The notes: a model not told the origin generated them from the sequence alone. Counted from the stretch's first letter, positions 25,124 through 34,258 are shown. The stretch: DNA of 64,000 bases from Streptomyces mirabilis (GCF_018310535.1 NZ_CP074102.1:3968001-4032000); one strand, 5' to 3'. Program-made: numbers and translations.

Positions 25124-26188
25124 GTGCAGAAGACGGACGAACGGGCCGTGGGGGCGGATGAACCGTCCACAAAGGCGGCGGAGGCGGCCGTCGCGGTCCC
25201 GGCGGCGGAGGCGGGTGCCGCAGGTCCCCGGCGCGACTGGCCCCGCCACTGGCCCCTTCTGCTCGGAGCGTGCGCGCTGTCCGGGCCCGCGCTCTACGTC
25301 CTCGGCCGGTGGATGGAGCAACCGGCCATGCAGGCCTGGCGGACCGTCGCTCTCGCCGTCACCGTGCAGGCACTGCCCTTCCTGCTGCTCGGCACGGCGC
25401 TGTCCGGCGCGATCAACGCGTTCGTGCCGGCCCGGGTGTTCACCCGGGTGCTGCCCAGGCGGCCCGTGCTCGCCGTCCCGGTCGCCGGAGTCGCCGGAGT
25501 CGTGCTGCCCGGCTGCGAATGCGCGTCGGTGCCGGTCGCAGGCAGCCTGATCGGCCGGGGTGTCACCCCGGCCGCCGCGTTCGCGTTCCTGCTCTCGGCG
25601 CCCGCCATCAACCCGGTCGTGCTGACCGCCACCGCCATCGCCTTCCCCGGCCACCCCGAGATGGTGCTGGCCCGGCTGCTCGCCTCGCTCGCCACCGCTG
25701 CCGTGATGGGCTGGCTGTGGCTCTTCCTGGGCCGCGACAAATGGCTCAAGCCTGTCGTACGGCACACCGGTCACCAGCCCGAGCAGAGCCGCCTGCGGGA
25801 GTTCCGGCGCGGCTTCCAGCACGACTTCCTGCACGCGGGCGGCTTCCTGGTCCTCGGGGCCATGGCGGCGGCCACGTTCAACGTGGCGGTCCCACGCACC
25901 GTGCTCGACGCGTTCTCCGGCTCGCCCTGGCTGTCGGTGCTGTTCCTCGCCGCGCTCGCCATCCTGCTCGCGGTGTGCTCCGAGGCCGACGCGTTCGTCG
26001 CGGCCTCGCTCACCGGCTTCTCGCCCGTCGCCCGGCTGGCGTTCATGGTCGTCGGACCGATGGTCGACCTGAAACTGATCGCCCTTCAGGCGGGCACCTT
26101 CGGCCGGGCCTTCGCCGTCCGTTTCTCCACGGCCACGACGGTCGTCGCGATCCTGTGCAGCGCGCTCATCGGAGGAGTACTGCTGTGA
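25124..26188 (+). CDS. Permease of the DUF318/ArsP-like family
   Basis: 354 aa polytopic membrane protein, about eight to nine TM segments. The diagnostic motif is LPGCECASVPVAGSLIGRG, followed by FLLSAPAINPVVL, and CSEADAFVAASL in the second half repeats the Cys-acidic pattern. Family members are linked to efflux of organoarsenicals or metals. GTG start after a GGAG; the 20 residues before the first TM are hydrophilic. Its stop overlaps the next start (GTGA), the usual pairing with a TIGR03943 protein, so the two probably work as one transporter. Confidence 0.88.
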   Translation: MQKTDERAVGADEPSTKAAEAAVAVPAAEAGAAGPRRDWPRHWPLLLGACALSGPALYVLGRWMEQPAMQAWRTVALAVTVQALPFLLLGTALSGAINAFVPARVFTRVLPRRPVLAVPVAGVAGVVLPGCECASVPVAGSLIGRGVTPAAAFAFLLSAPAINPVVLTATAIAFPGHPEMVLARLLASLATAAVMGWLWLFLGRDKWLKPVVRHTGHQPEQSRLREFRRGFQHDFLHAGGFLVLGAMAAATFNVAVPRTVLDAFSGSPWLSVLFLAALAILLAVCSEADAFVAASLTGFSPVARLAFMVVGPMVDLKLIALQAGTFGRAFAVRFSTATTVVAILCSALIGGVLL

Positions 26189-26916
26189 AACGCCCCCTCC
26201 AGGTGACCCTGCTCGTCCTCAGCGGCCTCGGCCTGCTGCACGCCTCGCTCTTCACCGACCTGAGCCTCAGGTTCGTGAAGGAGGGGATGCGTCCCATGCT
26301 GGTCGCGTCGGGGGTGGTGCTGCTCGTGCTGGGCGTGGCGGAGGCGTGGTCCAGCCAGAGGCCGGGCAGCGGCGACGCCGCCGACGGTCACGGTCACAGC
26401 CACGACCACTCCACCGTGCCCCGTATCGCCTGGCTGCTGTTCCTCCCCGCGCTGAGTCTGCTCTTCTACGCCCCGCCGGCCCTCGGCGCGTACACCGCCG
26501 CGCGCGAGGCGCCCAAGGCCGTCACGGAGCAGAGGTACTTCGATCCGCTGCCCGCGACCTCGCCCGTCCTGCTGACGCTCACCCAGTTCACCAGCCGGGT
26601 GCAGCAGGACCACAAACGGGACATCGGCGGCCGTAGCGTCCGGATGACCGGCTTCGTCACGCCCGACAAGGGGGGCGCCGGCTGGTACCTGACCAGGATC
26701 ATCTTCACCTGCTGCGCGGCGGACGCCCAGTCCGTGAAGGTGCGGATCCACGGGGCGGCGGCCCTGCCCGCCGACACCTGGGTGACCGTCACGGGAACGT
26801 GGCACCCCGGCGGAACGCTGGGCACGAGTTCCGCCCCGGCCGCGCTGGACGCCCGTACCGTCAAGAAGGTCACCAAGCCGGTGAACGCGTACGCGGACGC
26901 TCTTCCGTTGTTCTAG
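26185..26916 (+). CDS. TIGR03943-family membrane protein, partner of the permease
   Basis: 243 aa. Two or three N-terminal TM helices (LQVTLLVLSGLGLLHASLF, MLVASGVVLLVLGVAEAW, IAWLLFLPALSLLFYAPPAL) separated by a His-rich loop DGHGHSHDHS that could bind metal. The outer C-terminal domain carries RSVRMTGFVTPDKGGAGWYL then IIFTCCAADAQSVKV, typical of TIGR03943. GGAGGAG lies 7 bp before the GTG. Always found beside DUF318 permeases; the Bacillus pair YcgR/YcgQ is similar. Confidence 0.85.
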   Translation: MKRPLQVTLLVLSGLGLLHASLFTDLSLRFVKEGMRPMLVASGVVLLVLGVAEAWSSQRPGSGDAADGHGHSHDHSTVPRIAWLLFLPALSLLFYAPPALGAYTAAREAPKAVTEQRYFDPLPATSPVLLTLTQFTSRVQQDHKRDIGGRSVRMTGFVTPDKGGAGWYLTRIIFTCCAADAQSVKVRIHGAAALPADTWVTVTGTWHPGGTLGTSSAPAALDARTVKKVTKPVNAYADALPLF

Positions 26917-26946
26917 ATCAGCCTTTGTTCCAGATCAGCCGTTGCT

Positions 26947-27230
26947 CTAGGCCGGCCGTACCAGGCCCACGTCATAGGCGAAGATCACCGCCTGCACCCG
27001 GTCCCGTACACCGATCTTGGTGAGGACGCGGCTGACGTGGGACTTGACCGTGGACTCCGCGAGGGAGAGACGGTCGGCGATCTCGGCGTTGCTCCAGCCG
27101 GAGGCGATGGCGGTGAGGACTTCGCGTTCGCGGTCGGTGAGGGCGTCGAGCCGGCGCTCCTGCTCGGGGGTGTGCCCCGGGCGTCGCTCGGTGTAGGCGT
27201 CGATGAGTTTGCGGGTCAGGCCGGGTCGCG
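26947..27230 (-). pseudogene. 3' remnant of a NarL/FixJ response regulator (LuxR HTH)
   Basis: On the minus strand a frame reads RPGLTRKLIDAYTERRPG, then LTDREREVLTAIASGWSNAE and STVKSHVSRVLTKIGVRDR before a stop at 26947. This is an intact LuxR-type DNA-binding domain and its linker, with no receiver domain or start. Its upstream end (about 27225-27233) joins directly, out of frame, to the MMPL coding sequence, so a deletion fused the two genes. Confidence 0.75.
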
Positions 27231-28600
27231 GGGCTGACCGATGCGACGTCCGGCATCGTGCCGAGCAGGGTGACCGCGTCCTGGGCGGCGCCCTTGGCGT
27301 CGTCGCTCGTACGGGCGTCGACGACCACGGTCAGCGGCCCGTTGTAGCCGGGCCCGAACCCTTTGGTGATGGTGTCGTAGGCGATGCGCTGGGTGGAATG
27401 GGGGGCGGCCGAACTGTCGCTGGGCATGGCCAGTTGCAGCGACAGGGCGGGAATGGCCAGGGCGAACAGGGCGGCCACCGCGACGGCGAGGACCTCGACC
27501 GGGTTGCGGGTGACGAACCGCGCCCAGCGCACGCCCGCGGGTTCGCCCTCGCCGCGCTCCTCGATCGCCCGCATCCGGCGGGTCTTGAGCTTCCCCTTCA
27601 TGATCCGGGGACCGGCGAAGCCCAGCAGGGCGGGCAGCGGGGTGAGCGCGATGAGCACGGCGACCGCGACCGCGCCCGCGGCGCCGAGACCGATGTCGGT
27701 GAGCAGGCCGACCCCGATGATGCTGAGCCCCGCGAGCGCGATGACCACGGTCAGACCGGCGAACACCACGGCGGAGCCGGCCGTGCCGAGCGCGCGTCCG
27801 GCGGCCTCCTCCGGTTCGTGCCCCTCCCTGATCTCGCCGCGGTAGCGGGAGACGATGAACAGCGCGTAGTCGATGGCGACCGCGAGGCCGAGCATCAGCG
27901 CCAGCGTCGAGGTGGAGGAACTCAGGTCCACGAACGCGCTGGTGAGGGTGATCGCGGACACCGCCACCACGATGCCGAAGATCGCGGTCAGCAGGGGCAG
28001 TCCGGCCGCGAGCAGCGAGCCGAAGGTGATGACCAGCGCGACGGCGGCGACCGCGAGGCCGATCAGCTCACCGGCGCTCTGCTCGGACTTCACCTGGACG
28101 GCGTTGCCCCCCATGCTCACCGCGAGGCCCGCCTTGTCGCCCCGGTCGGCCACGGACTTCAGGTCCTCGCGGGCCCGGTCGGTGACGTCGGCCTGGGCGA
28201 CCTTGTACGTGACCTGGGCGTAGGCGACGGAGCCGTCCTTGCTGACGGTGCCGCTGGTGAACGGGTCGGCGACGTCCCCGACCTGGGAGGCCTTCCTGAG
28301 GTCGGCGACGAGGGACACGACCTCGGCCTTGTCGGCGCCGGACGTCAGCTTCCGGCCGTCCGGGGCCTCGAACACGACACGGGCGGTGGCTCCGGCGGCC
28401 GAGGCCCCCGGGAACTCCTTCCCCAGCAGGTCCAGCGCCTTCTGGGACTGGGTTCCGGGAATGGTGAAGGAGTCCGACGTACCGGCCGACACACTGGCGG
28501 CACCGATGCCGACGGCCGCCAGGACGGCTATCCACAGCATGAGGACAAGTCGTCGCCGCCGGAACGCGAACCGGCCGAGACGATAGAGGAACGTGGCCAC
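26972..28600 (-). CDS. Truncated MMPL/RND-type membrane exporter
   Basis: MMPL coding sequence runs from the start to about residue 456 (PDVASVSPA), then continues out of frame through the response-regulator remnant to a chance stop, giving ~85 unrelated Arg/Pro-rich residues. The intact part has TM1 (LVLMLWIAVLAAVGIG), the periplasmic loop, TM helices with GLAVAIDYALFIVSRYRGE (the proton-relay helix) and the start of the second half (VEVLAVAVAALFALAIPAL). Family members are ~700-750 aa with 12 TM segments; the second transmembrane bundle is missing, so the pump is probably dead. Confidence 0.8.
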   Translation of the reverse strand: MATFLYRLGRFAFRRRRLVLMLWIAVLAAVGIGAASVSAGTSDSFTIPGTQSQKALDLLGKEFPGASAAGATARVVFEAPDGRKLTSGADKAEVVSLVADLRKASQVGDVADPFTSGTVSKDGSVAYAQVTYKVAQADVTDRAREDLKSVADRGDKAGLAVSMGGNAVQVKSEQSAGELIGLAVAAVALVITFGSLLAAGLPLLTAIFGIVVAVSAITLTSAFVDLSSSTSTLALMLGLAVAIDYALFIVSRYRGEIREGHEPEEAAGRALGTAGSAVVFAGLTVVIALAGLSIIGVGLLTDIGLGAAGAVAVAVLIALTPLPALLGFAGPRIMKGKLKTRRMRAIEERGEGEPAGVRWARFVTRNPVEVLAVAVAALFALAIPALSLQLAMPSDSSAAPHSTQRIAYDTITKGFGPGYNGPLTVVVDARTSDDAKGAAQDAVTLLGTMPDVASVSPATRPDPQTHRRLHRATPGAHPRAGAPARRPHRPRTRSPHRHRLRLEQRRDRRPSLPRGVHGQVPRQPRPHQDRCTGPGAGGDLRL

Positions 28601-28851
28601 GAATGACTCCCGGAGAGGGGAAAAGAGGCCTTCGTGGCCTCCTTACGCCAGGCTAGGAACGCCCGGTCGCCACTCGGCGGCACTCCGGAGGTGAATACGG
28701 CCCGGCGGTTAGTACTTCCGTGCCATACGCATGTCATCCGGCCGGTGTACGAGACGCGGCCGCGGCCCGCGCGGGCCCCGGGCCACTCGGCGGGTCTTAC
28801 GGACCCGTGACGTGACGGGCGCGGTGCTGCCGTGCGCCATGGTCGCGGTCC

Positions 28852-28865
28852 TAGCGTTCGGCGTA
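28852..28865 (+). promoter_or_regulatory. Leaderless promoter of the epimerase gene
   Basis: TAGCGT at 28852-28857 is a TANNNT -10 box 7 bp before the ATG, with no ribosome-binding site, so the transcript should begin at the start codon. The upstream GTCGCGGTCCTA is shared with the promoter of the molybdopterin oxidoreductase gene (start 35849). Confidence 0.5.
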
Positions 28866-29860
28866 TGCGAGTACTGGTCACCGGCGGTGCCGGGTTCATC
28901 GGGTCCCATGTCGTCGAGGCGCTGAGCGCGCGAGGGCACGAGGCGGTCGTGTTCGACCTGCGCGACGGCCTGGACGTACGGGACGCCGAGGCGGTCGGCG
29001 CGGCGCTGGCGGGCATGGACGCCGTGTGCCATCAGGCGGCGATGGTGGGGCTGGGGAAGGGGTTCGACGACGCGGTCGAGTACGTGTCGCGCAACGACCT
29101 CGGCACGGCGGTGCTGCTCGCCGCGATGGCCGACGCGGGGGTGCGCCGGCTCGTGCTCGCCGGGTCGATGGTCGTGTACGGCGAGGGCGCGTACGGCTGT
29201 GAGTGGCACGGGCCGGTACGCCCCGGGCCCCGGACCGTCGCCGATCTCGACGCGGGACGGTTCGAGCCCCGCTGCACGCGGTGCGGCGAGGAACTGACAC
29301 CCGGCCTGGTGCGCGAGGACGCTCCGGCCGACCCCCGGAACGTGTACGCGACGACCAAGCTGGCCCAGGAGCATCTGGCGGCGGCCTGGGCCCGGTCGAC
29401 GGACGGTTCGGCGGTGTCGCTGCGCTACCACAACGTGTACGGGCCCGGGATGCCGCGCGACACCCCGTACGCGGGGGTCGCCTCGTTCTTCCGGTCCGCG
29501 CTGGCCCGGGGCGAGGCGCCGCGTGTCTTCGAGGACGGCGGGCAGCGACGGGACTTCGTGCACGTACGGGATGTGGCCACGGCCAATGTGGCGGCCCTGG
29601 AGGCGGGTTCGCGCGCCGGGGCCCTCACGGCCTACAACACCGGAAGCGGCGAGCCGCACACGGTCGGCGAGATGGCCCGTGCCCTGGCCACCGCCCACGG
29701 CGGGCCCGAGCCCGTGGTGACCGGGGAGTACCGCCTCGGCGACGTACGCCACATCACGGCCGACTCCGCACGGCTGCGCGCCGAACTGGGCTGGAAGCCC
29801 GAGACCAACTTCGCGGAGGGGATGAGGGAGTTCGCGGCGGCGAGGCTGCGCGGGGAGTAG
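28865..29860 (+). CDS. NAD-dependent epimerase/dehydratase (extended SDR)
   Basis: 331 aa. VTGGAGFIGSHVVEAL is the GxxGxxG cofactor site; the catalytic triad is present as GSMVVYGEG (Ser) and NVYATTKLAQE (Tyr, Lys). YGPGMPRDTPYAGVASFF and QRRDFVHVRDVA are sugar-nucleotide epimerase motifs. A family-typical insert with a zinc-knuckle-like CTRCGEE sits between Ser and Tyr. It probably makes a nucleotide sugar for the glycosyltransferases further down. ATG chosen for the leaderless promoter. Confidence 0.88.
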   Translation: MRVLVTGGAGFIGSHVVEALSARGHEAVVFDLRDGLDVRDAEAVGAALAGMDAVCHQAAMVGLGKGFDDAVEYVSRNDLGTAVLLAAMADAGVRRLVLAGSMVVYGEGAYGCEWHGPVRPGPRTVADLDAGRFEPRCTRCGEELTPGLVREDAPADPRNVYATTKLAQEHLAAAWARSTDGSAVSLRYHNVYGPGMPRDTPYAGVASFFRSALARGEAPRVFEDGGQRRDFVHVRDVATANVAALEAGSRAGALTAYNTGSGEPHTVGEMARALATAHGGPEPVVTGEYRLGDVRHITADSARLRAELGWKPETNFAEGMREFAAARLRGE

Positions 29861-29919
29861 GGGAGCAGGAGAGCAGCGGCCGGGGCCTGCGCCTCACGCC
29901 CTCGCCATGGGCACCCGCC

Positions 29920-31104
29920 TCACGCCCTCGCCATCGGCAGCGTGACCTCGAAGCGGCAGCCGCCTGGGACGTTGTGGACGGCGGCCTGCCCCTGGTGGGC
30001 CTCGACGATGCCCCGGACGATGGCCAGGCCCAGGCCCGCTCCGGCGGGTGGCGTGCGGGCGTGGGTGCCGCGCCAGCCGGTGTCGAAGACGCGCGGGAGG
30101 TCCTCCTCCGGGATGCCGCCGCAGCCGTCGGTGACGGACAGGACGACCCCCGCGTCCGAGCGCTCGGCGGCGACCGCGACCGTGCCGTCGGCCGGAGTCC
30201 GGCGGATCGCGTTGACGAGGAGATTGCCCAGCACCCGGCTCATCTCCTTGCCGTCCACCTCGACCGGCACCGGCTCGATACGGTCCCCGACGAGGCGTAC
30301 GCCGTGCTCGCGGGCGAGCGGGTCCGCGCCCGCGAGGGCGTCGCCGACGAGGTCGTAGAGGGAGATGCGGGAGGGGGACAGGGCGAGGGTCCCGGCGTGT
30401 ATGCGGGAGAGTTCGAAGAGGTCGCCGACCATGTCGTTGAGGCGTTCGACCTCGGTGCGGATCTGCCGGAGGTAGCGGTCCGGGTCGGCGGCCACCCCGT
30501 CCTCCAGCGCCTCCGACATCGCCCGCAGTCCGGCGAGCGGGGTGCGCAGGTCGTGCGAGATCCAGGCGACGAGTTCACGGCGGGAGGTCTCCAGCGCGCG
30601 TTCACGGTCGCGGGACTCGGCGAGCTTCGCGCTGGTCGCCTGCAACTCACGGCTCAGCGCGGCGAGTTCGGCGGTCGCGGGGCCCTCGGGGGCCGCGAAG
30701 TCGCCGCCGTCGCCGAAGGAGCGCGCGGCCAGGGTCAGGGCCCTGCTGCGGGCCACCACCCAACGCCCCAGCAACAGCGCCGTCGCCAGGGACACCACCG
30801 CCGCCATGGCCACCACGGTCGTGACCACGCCCAGGTCGTGCGAGGACAGGAACATCGCCCAGGCGACGGCCAGCGTCCCCGCGAGCATCGCGGTGACCGC
30901 CACGGCGGCGACGACGGCGAGGGAAACGGTCAGCGACCGGCGCCGGATCAGCCACAGCGCCCCCGCGCCGAGCAGCCCGGCCACGGCGGCACCGAGGAAG
31001 GCGTACAGGGCGATGAGCAGCATGTCGTGCGTGGAGTGCACGGTTTGCATGGCTTGCACGGAGTGTGTGGCTTGCACGGCGTGTGTGAGGGGCATGGCTC
31101 GCAT
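29920..31104 (-). CDS. Sensor histidine kinase
   Basis: 394 aa. Three or four N-terminal TM helices (MLLIALYAFLGAAVAGLLGA, VSLAVVAAVAVTAMLAGTLA, GVVTTVVAMAAVVSLATALL), a HAMP-like region, H-box AWISHDLRTPLAG with His184, and a GHKL domain with N-box LGNLLVNAIRRTP, DGCGGIPEEDLPRVF and GAGLGLAIVRGIV. No large sensor loop, so it probably senses the membrane or a partner. Residues 1-30 carry a repeated TH-VQA pattern from duplicated codons. The start is 2 bp after the response-regulator stop. Confidence 0.92.
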   Translation of the reverse strand: MRAMPLTHAVQATHSVQAMQTVHSTHDMLLIALYAFLGAAVAGLLGAGALWLIRRRSLTVSLAVVAAVAVTAMLAGTLAVAWAMFLSSHDLGVVTTVVAMAAVVSLATALLLGRWVVARSRALTLAARSFGDGGDFAAPEGPATAELAALSRELQATSAKLAESRDRERALETSRRELVAWISHDLRTPLAGLRAMSEALEDGVAADPDRYLRQIRTEVERLNDMVGDLFELSRIHAGTLALSPSRISLYDLVGDALAGADPLAREHGVRLVGDRIEPVPVEVDGKEMSRVLGNLLVNAIRRTPADGTVAVAAERSDAGVVLSVTDGCGGIPEEDLPRVFDTGWRGTHARTPPAGAGLGLAIVRGIVEAHQGQAAVHNVPGGCRFEVTLPMARA

Positions 31105-31106
31105 GG

Positions 31107-31877
31107 TCAGACCGCTTCCTCTCGGGGAGTCGGGGCCTCGCCGGGCGTGGGCTCCTCGAAGCGGTAGCCGACCCCCCACACCGTCTGGATCAGCCGCGGT
31201 CTGCCCGGATCGTCCTCGACCTTGCCCCGCAGCCGGCGCACGTGGACCGTGACCGTCGACAGGTCGCCGAAGTCCCAGCCCCACACCTCGCGCATCAGGT
31301 CCTCGCGGCTGTACGCCCGGCCGGGATTGCGGAGGAAGAACGCGAGCAGGTCGAACTCGCGGATGGTGAGGGCGAGATCCTCGCCGTTCCTGGTGGCGCG
31401 GCGGGCGTCGGGGTCGACGGCGAGACCGGCCAGCCGGAGGGGGCGAGCGCCTGCGGCGGGGCGGCTGCGGCGCAGTACCGACTCCACCCTCAGGACCAGT
31501 TCACGGGGGCTGAAGGGCTTGGTGACATAGTCGTCGGCGCCCACCTCCAGGCCGAGGATCCGATCGTCCTCGTCACCGCGGGCGGTGAGCATGATGACCG
31601 GAACGGGACCGTGGCCGCGCATCCTGCGGCACACCTCCAGGCCGTCCATCCCCGGCAGCATCAGGTCCAGCACCACCAGGTCGGGCCAGTGCGCGGCGGC
31701 ACGGGCGAGCGCGGCGGGTCCGTCCGCGGCACGGTCCACGACGTACCCGGCGCGGTCGAGGTAGCCGGAGACCACCTCGGCGACGGTGGGATCGTCGTCG
31801 ACGACGAGGACGCGGGCGCTCCGCCCGGGCCCGCCCGGGGCAGGTCCGGTACCTGCGGATTCGTACGGCTGCTGCAT
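31107..31877 (-). CDS. OmpR/PhoB-family response regulator
   Basis: 256 aa. Receiver domain RVLVVDDDPTVAEVV with phospho-acceptor Asp71 in VVLDLMLPGMDGLE and Lys in VTKPFSPREL, then a winged helix (LTIREFDLLAFFLRNPGRAY ... TVHVRRLRGKVEDDP). It is phosphorylated by the kinase encoded 2 bp downstream. Divergent from the GT2 gene; the 112 bp between them must hold both promoters, so that operon is a likely target. Confidence 0.93.
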   Translation of the reverse strand: MQQPYESAGTGPAPGGPGRSARVLVVDDDPTVAEVVSGYLDRAGYVVDRAADGPAALARAAAHWPDLVVLDLMLPGMDGLEVCRRMRGHGPVPVIMLTARGDEDDRILGLEVGADDYVTKPFSPRELVLRVESVLRRSRPAAGARPLRLAGLAVDPDARRATRNGEDLALTIREFDLLAFFLRNPGRAYSREDLMREVWGWDFGDLSTVTVHVRRLRGKVEDDPGRPRLIQTVWGVGYRFEEPTPGEAPTPREEAV

Positions 31878-31989
31878 GAATCCAGCGTCCCACCGGCCGC
31901 ACCCGCGTGCCGCGATCCCGCCGCGACGTCCGTGTTTCGTAAGGACCCGAAGTCCGATATCTCCCTTTCGCGTTCGTAGGGTGAAAGCC

Positions 31990-32802
31990 GTGACGACCTC
32001 TCCCCAACCTGACCCCGACAAGCCCCCGGACACGAACCCGGCGCCCGTCGACGTGGTCCTCCCCCGTCCGGTCGACGTGATCCTCCCCTGTCTGAACGAG
32101 GCCGAGGCCCTCCCCTGGGTCCTCGCCCGCGTCCCCGCCGGGTGGCGCGCGCTGGTCGTGGACAACGGCTCCACGGACGGCTCGGCGGAACTGGCCCGCG
32201 GCCTCGGGGCGACCGTCGTGCGCGAGACGCGCCGCGGGTTCGGCGCCGCCTGCCACACCGGTCTGCGAGCCGCCACCGCGGACATCGTGTGCTTCTGCGA
32301 CTGCGACGCCTCGCTGGACCCGGCCAGGCTCCTGCCCTTCGTCCGCGAGGTACAGGACGGCGAGGCCGACCTCGTGCTCGGGCGGCGCCGCCCACAGGGC
32401 CCCGGCGCCTGGCCCGCGCACGCCCGGGCGGGCAACCTCGCCCTCGCCCGGATGCTCCGCCGCCGCACCGGACTGCGCCTGCACGACCTCGGCCCCCTGC
32501 GTGCCGCCCGCCGCGAACCGCTGCTCGCCCTCGGCCTCACCGACCGCCGCAGCGGCTACCCGCTCCAGATGGTCGTGCGCGCCGCCGACGCCGGCTGGCG
32601 CGTCACCGAGCACGACGTGCCCTATCTGCCGCGCACCGGCGCCTCCAAGGTCACCGGCACCTGGCGCGGCACCTGGCAGGCGGTACGGGACATGCGCCGC
32701 GTCCTCGCCGAGCCGCCCGTGCCGTCCCGCCACGCCCACGCCGCCCCCGCCCCTTCCCTCACCTCCACGGATTCCCGTTCCCAGGGAGGAACCAGCCAGT
32801 GA
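31990..32802 (+). CDS. Family 2 glycosyltransferase (dolichyl-phosphate-mannose-synthase-like)
   Basis: 270 aa GT-A protein: VDVILPCLNEAEALPWVLAR, VVDNGSTDGSAELAR, and the DxD-type CFCDCDASLDP. No TM segments. It transfers sugar from a nucleotide donor, probably to a lipid phosphate. TAGGGT at 31977 lies 7 bp before this GTG, fitting a leaderless transcript; a GTG nine bases earlier is in frame. The gene overlaps the TIGR04282 gene (GTGA) and leads a three-gene coupled operon. Confidence 0.87.
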   Translation: MTTSPQPDPDKPPDTNPAPVDVVLPRPVDVILPCLNEAEALPWVLARVPAGWRALVVDNGSTDGSAELARGLGATVVRETRRGFGAACHTGLRAATADIVCFCDCDASLDPARLLPFVREVQDGEADLVLGRRRPQGPGAWPAHARAGNLALARMLRRRTGLRLHDLGPLRAARREPLLALGLTDRRSGYPLQMVVRAADAGWRVTEHDVPYLPRTGASKVTGTWRGTWQAVRDMRRVLAEPPVPSRHAHAAPAPSLTSTDSRSQGGTSQ

Positions 32803-33419
32803 CGACGCTCCTCGTCATCGCCAAGGAACCACGGCCGGGACGGGTCAAGACCCGCCTCACCCCGCCGTTCACACCCCGGGAGGCGGCGCTGCTCGCCGAG
32901 GCGTCCCTCGTGGACACCCTGCGCACGGTGGCGGCGACCCCGGCACGGCGCCGGGTGCTCGTGCTCGACGGAGCGGCCGGCGACTGGCTGCCGGCCGGCT
33001 TCGACGTCGTACCGCAGTGCGCGGGCGGCCTCGACGAACGGCTGGCCGCCGCCTTCGCGGGCTGCGCCGGGCCCGCGCTGCTCATCGGCATGGACACACC
33101 GCAGGTGACACCCGCGCTCCTCACCGTGGACTTCGCCGGCTGCGACGCGTACTTCGGCCCGGCCGAGGACGGCGGCTTCTGGGCCCTCGGGCTCGCCGCC
33201 CCCGATCCGGAGCTTCTGCGGGGCGTGCCGATGTCGACGCCCACGACGGGTGCGGTGCAGCGGGAGCGGCTCGTCGCCGCCGGGCTGCGCGTACGCGACC
33301 TGCCCCGCCTCCGGGACGTCGACACGGCCGCCGACGCGGAGGCGGTCGCCGCCCTCGCGCCGCCCGGCAGCCGCTTCGCCGCCGAGCTCGGACGTCTGCG
33401 GACGGCCACCGGACGATGA
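32799..33419 (+). CDS. TIGR04282/DUF2064 family glycosyltransferase-like protein
   Basis: 206 aa, opening LLVIAKEPRPGRVKTRLTPP and continuing LLIGMDTPQVTPALL and FGPAEDGGFWALGLA. This is a nucleotidyl/glycosyl-transferase-like GT-A fold (DUF2064). The family name refers to arsenosugar loci, but most members sit beside GT2 genes with no arsenic link, as here. GGGAGG lies 9 bp before the GTG start, and the start overlaps the GT2 stop. Confidence 0.85.
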   Translation: MTTLLVIAKEPRPGRVKTRLTPPFTPREAALLAEASLVDTLRTVAATPARRRVLVLDGAAGDWLPAGFDVVPQCAGGLDERLAAAFAGCAGPALLIGMDTPQVTPALLTVDFAGCDAYFGPAEDGGFWALGLAAPDPELLRGVPMSTPTTGAVQRERLVAAGLRVRDLPRLRDVDTAADAEAVAALAPPGSRFAAELGRLRTATGR

Positions 33420-34258
33420 GCACCGCGCACGGGACGACGACACCGCCGGGGCTGCCCGGCCCGCGCCCCTGGTCCGCCGACCCCTACTCGGACGCCCTGG
33501 TCACCGGCCGGGGCCCGCTCTTCCTCCGGCGCACCGACGGCTGGCTGCTGCCCCTGGAGGTGGAGCGCTGGTGCGCACGGGCCGACGCGGTGGACCTGAC
33601 CGTGCTGGGGCGCTGCGAGGGGACCGTGCTCGACGTGGGCTGCGGGCCGGGGCGGCTCGTCGCCGAACTCGCCGCCCGGGGCCGGCCCGCGCTCGGCATC
33701 GACGTCAGCGAGGCGGCCGTCGCGCACACCGCCCGGCTCGGCGGCCAGGCCCTGCGGCGCTCCGTCTTCGAGCCGCTCCCCGGTGAGGGCCGCTGGGACA
33801 CCGCGCTCCTCCTCGACGGCAATGTCGGCATCGGCGGCGACCCGGCCGCCCTGCTCCGCCGGATGACCCAACTCCTCGCTCCCGGCGGGCTGTTGATCGT
33901 CGAGACGCTCGCGGACGTGGACGTCGACGAACGGGTCAGCGTGCACATCGTCCGGGTCACCGACCCCCGGGGCACGGACGGGCCGGCCTTCCCGTGGGCC
34001 CGCCTCGGCACCCCGGCGCTGCTCCGGCACGCGGCACGCGCGGGCTGGCGCCGGGAGGGTCAGTGGTCGGCCGGGGGTCGCTCGTTCGTCGCCCTGCGCA
34101 ACCGCGACGGATGCGATGGCCCGGACGACCGCGATGACCGGGACGACCGCAACAGCCGCAGTACGAGCAGCGCCGCCGAGCCCCCGAACAGCACCGCCGT
34201 GATCAGCAGCCAGCGGACCAGGAAGTCGTCGCCCGGGAGCCCGGTGGCCAACCGGTAG
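33416..34258 (+). CDS. Class I SAM-dependent methyltransferase
   Basis: 280 aa. Motif I is VLDVGCGPGRLVAELAARG, then ALGIDVSEAAVAHTAR and LLAPGGLLIVETLADVD. The recognisable domain ends near SFVALRN (about base 34110). The last ~45 residues are a low-complexity Asp/Arg/Ser tail whose DNA is antisense to the convergent membrane gene. Start ATG overlaps the upstream stop (ATGA). Substrate unknown; the setting suggests a sugar or lipid-linked glycan. Confidence 0.85.
   Translation: MSTAHGTTTPPGLPGPRPWSADPYSDALVTGRGPLFLRRTDGWLLPLEVERWCARADAVDLTVLGRCEGTVLDVGCGPGRLVAELAARGRPALGIDVSEAAVAHTARLGGQALRRSVFEPLPGEGRWDTALLLDGNVGIGGDPAALLRRMTQLLAPGGLLIVETLADVDVDERVSVHIVRVTDPRGTDGPAFPWARLGTPALLRHAARAGWRREGQWSAGGRSFVALRNRDGCDGPDDRDDRDDRNSRSTSSAAEPPNSTAVISSQRTRKSSPGSPVANR

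Noticed and set aside
32799..33419. Arsenosugar or organoarsenic biosynthesis, suggested by the TIGR04282 family name
   Set aside because: No arsenic methyltransferase, reductase or arsenite regulator is nearby; the family is common in non-arsenic glycan loci.
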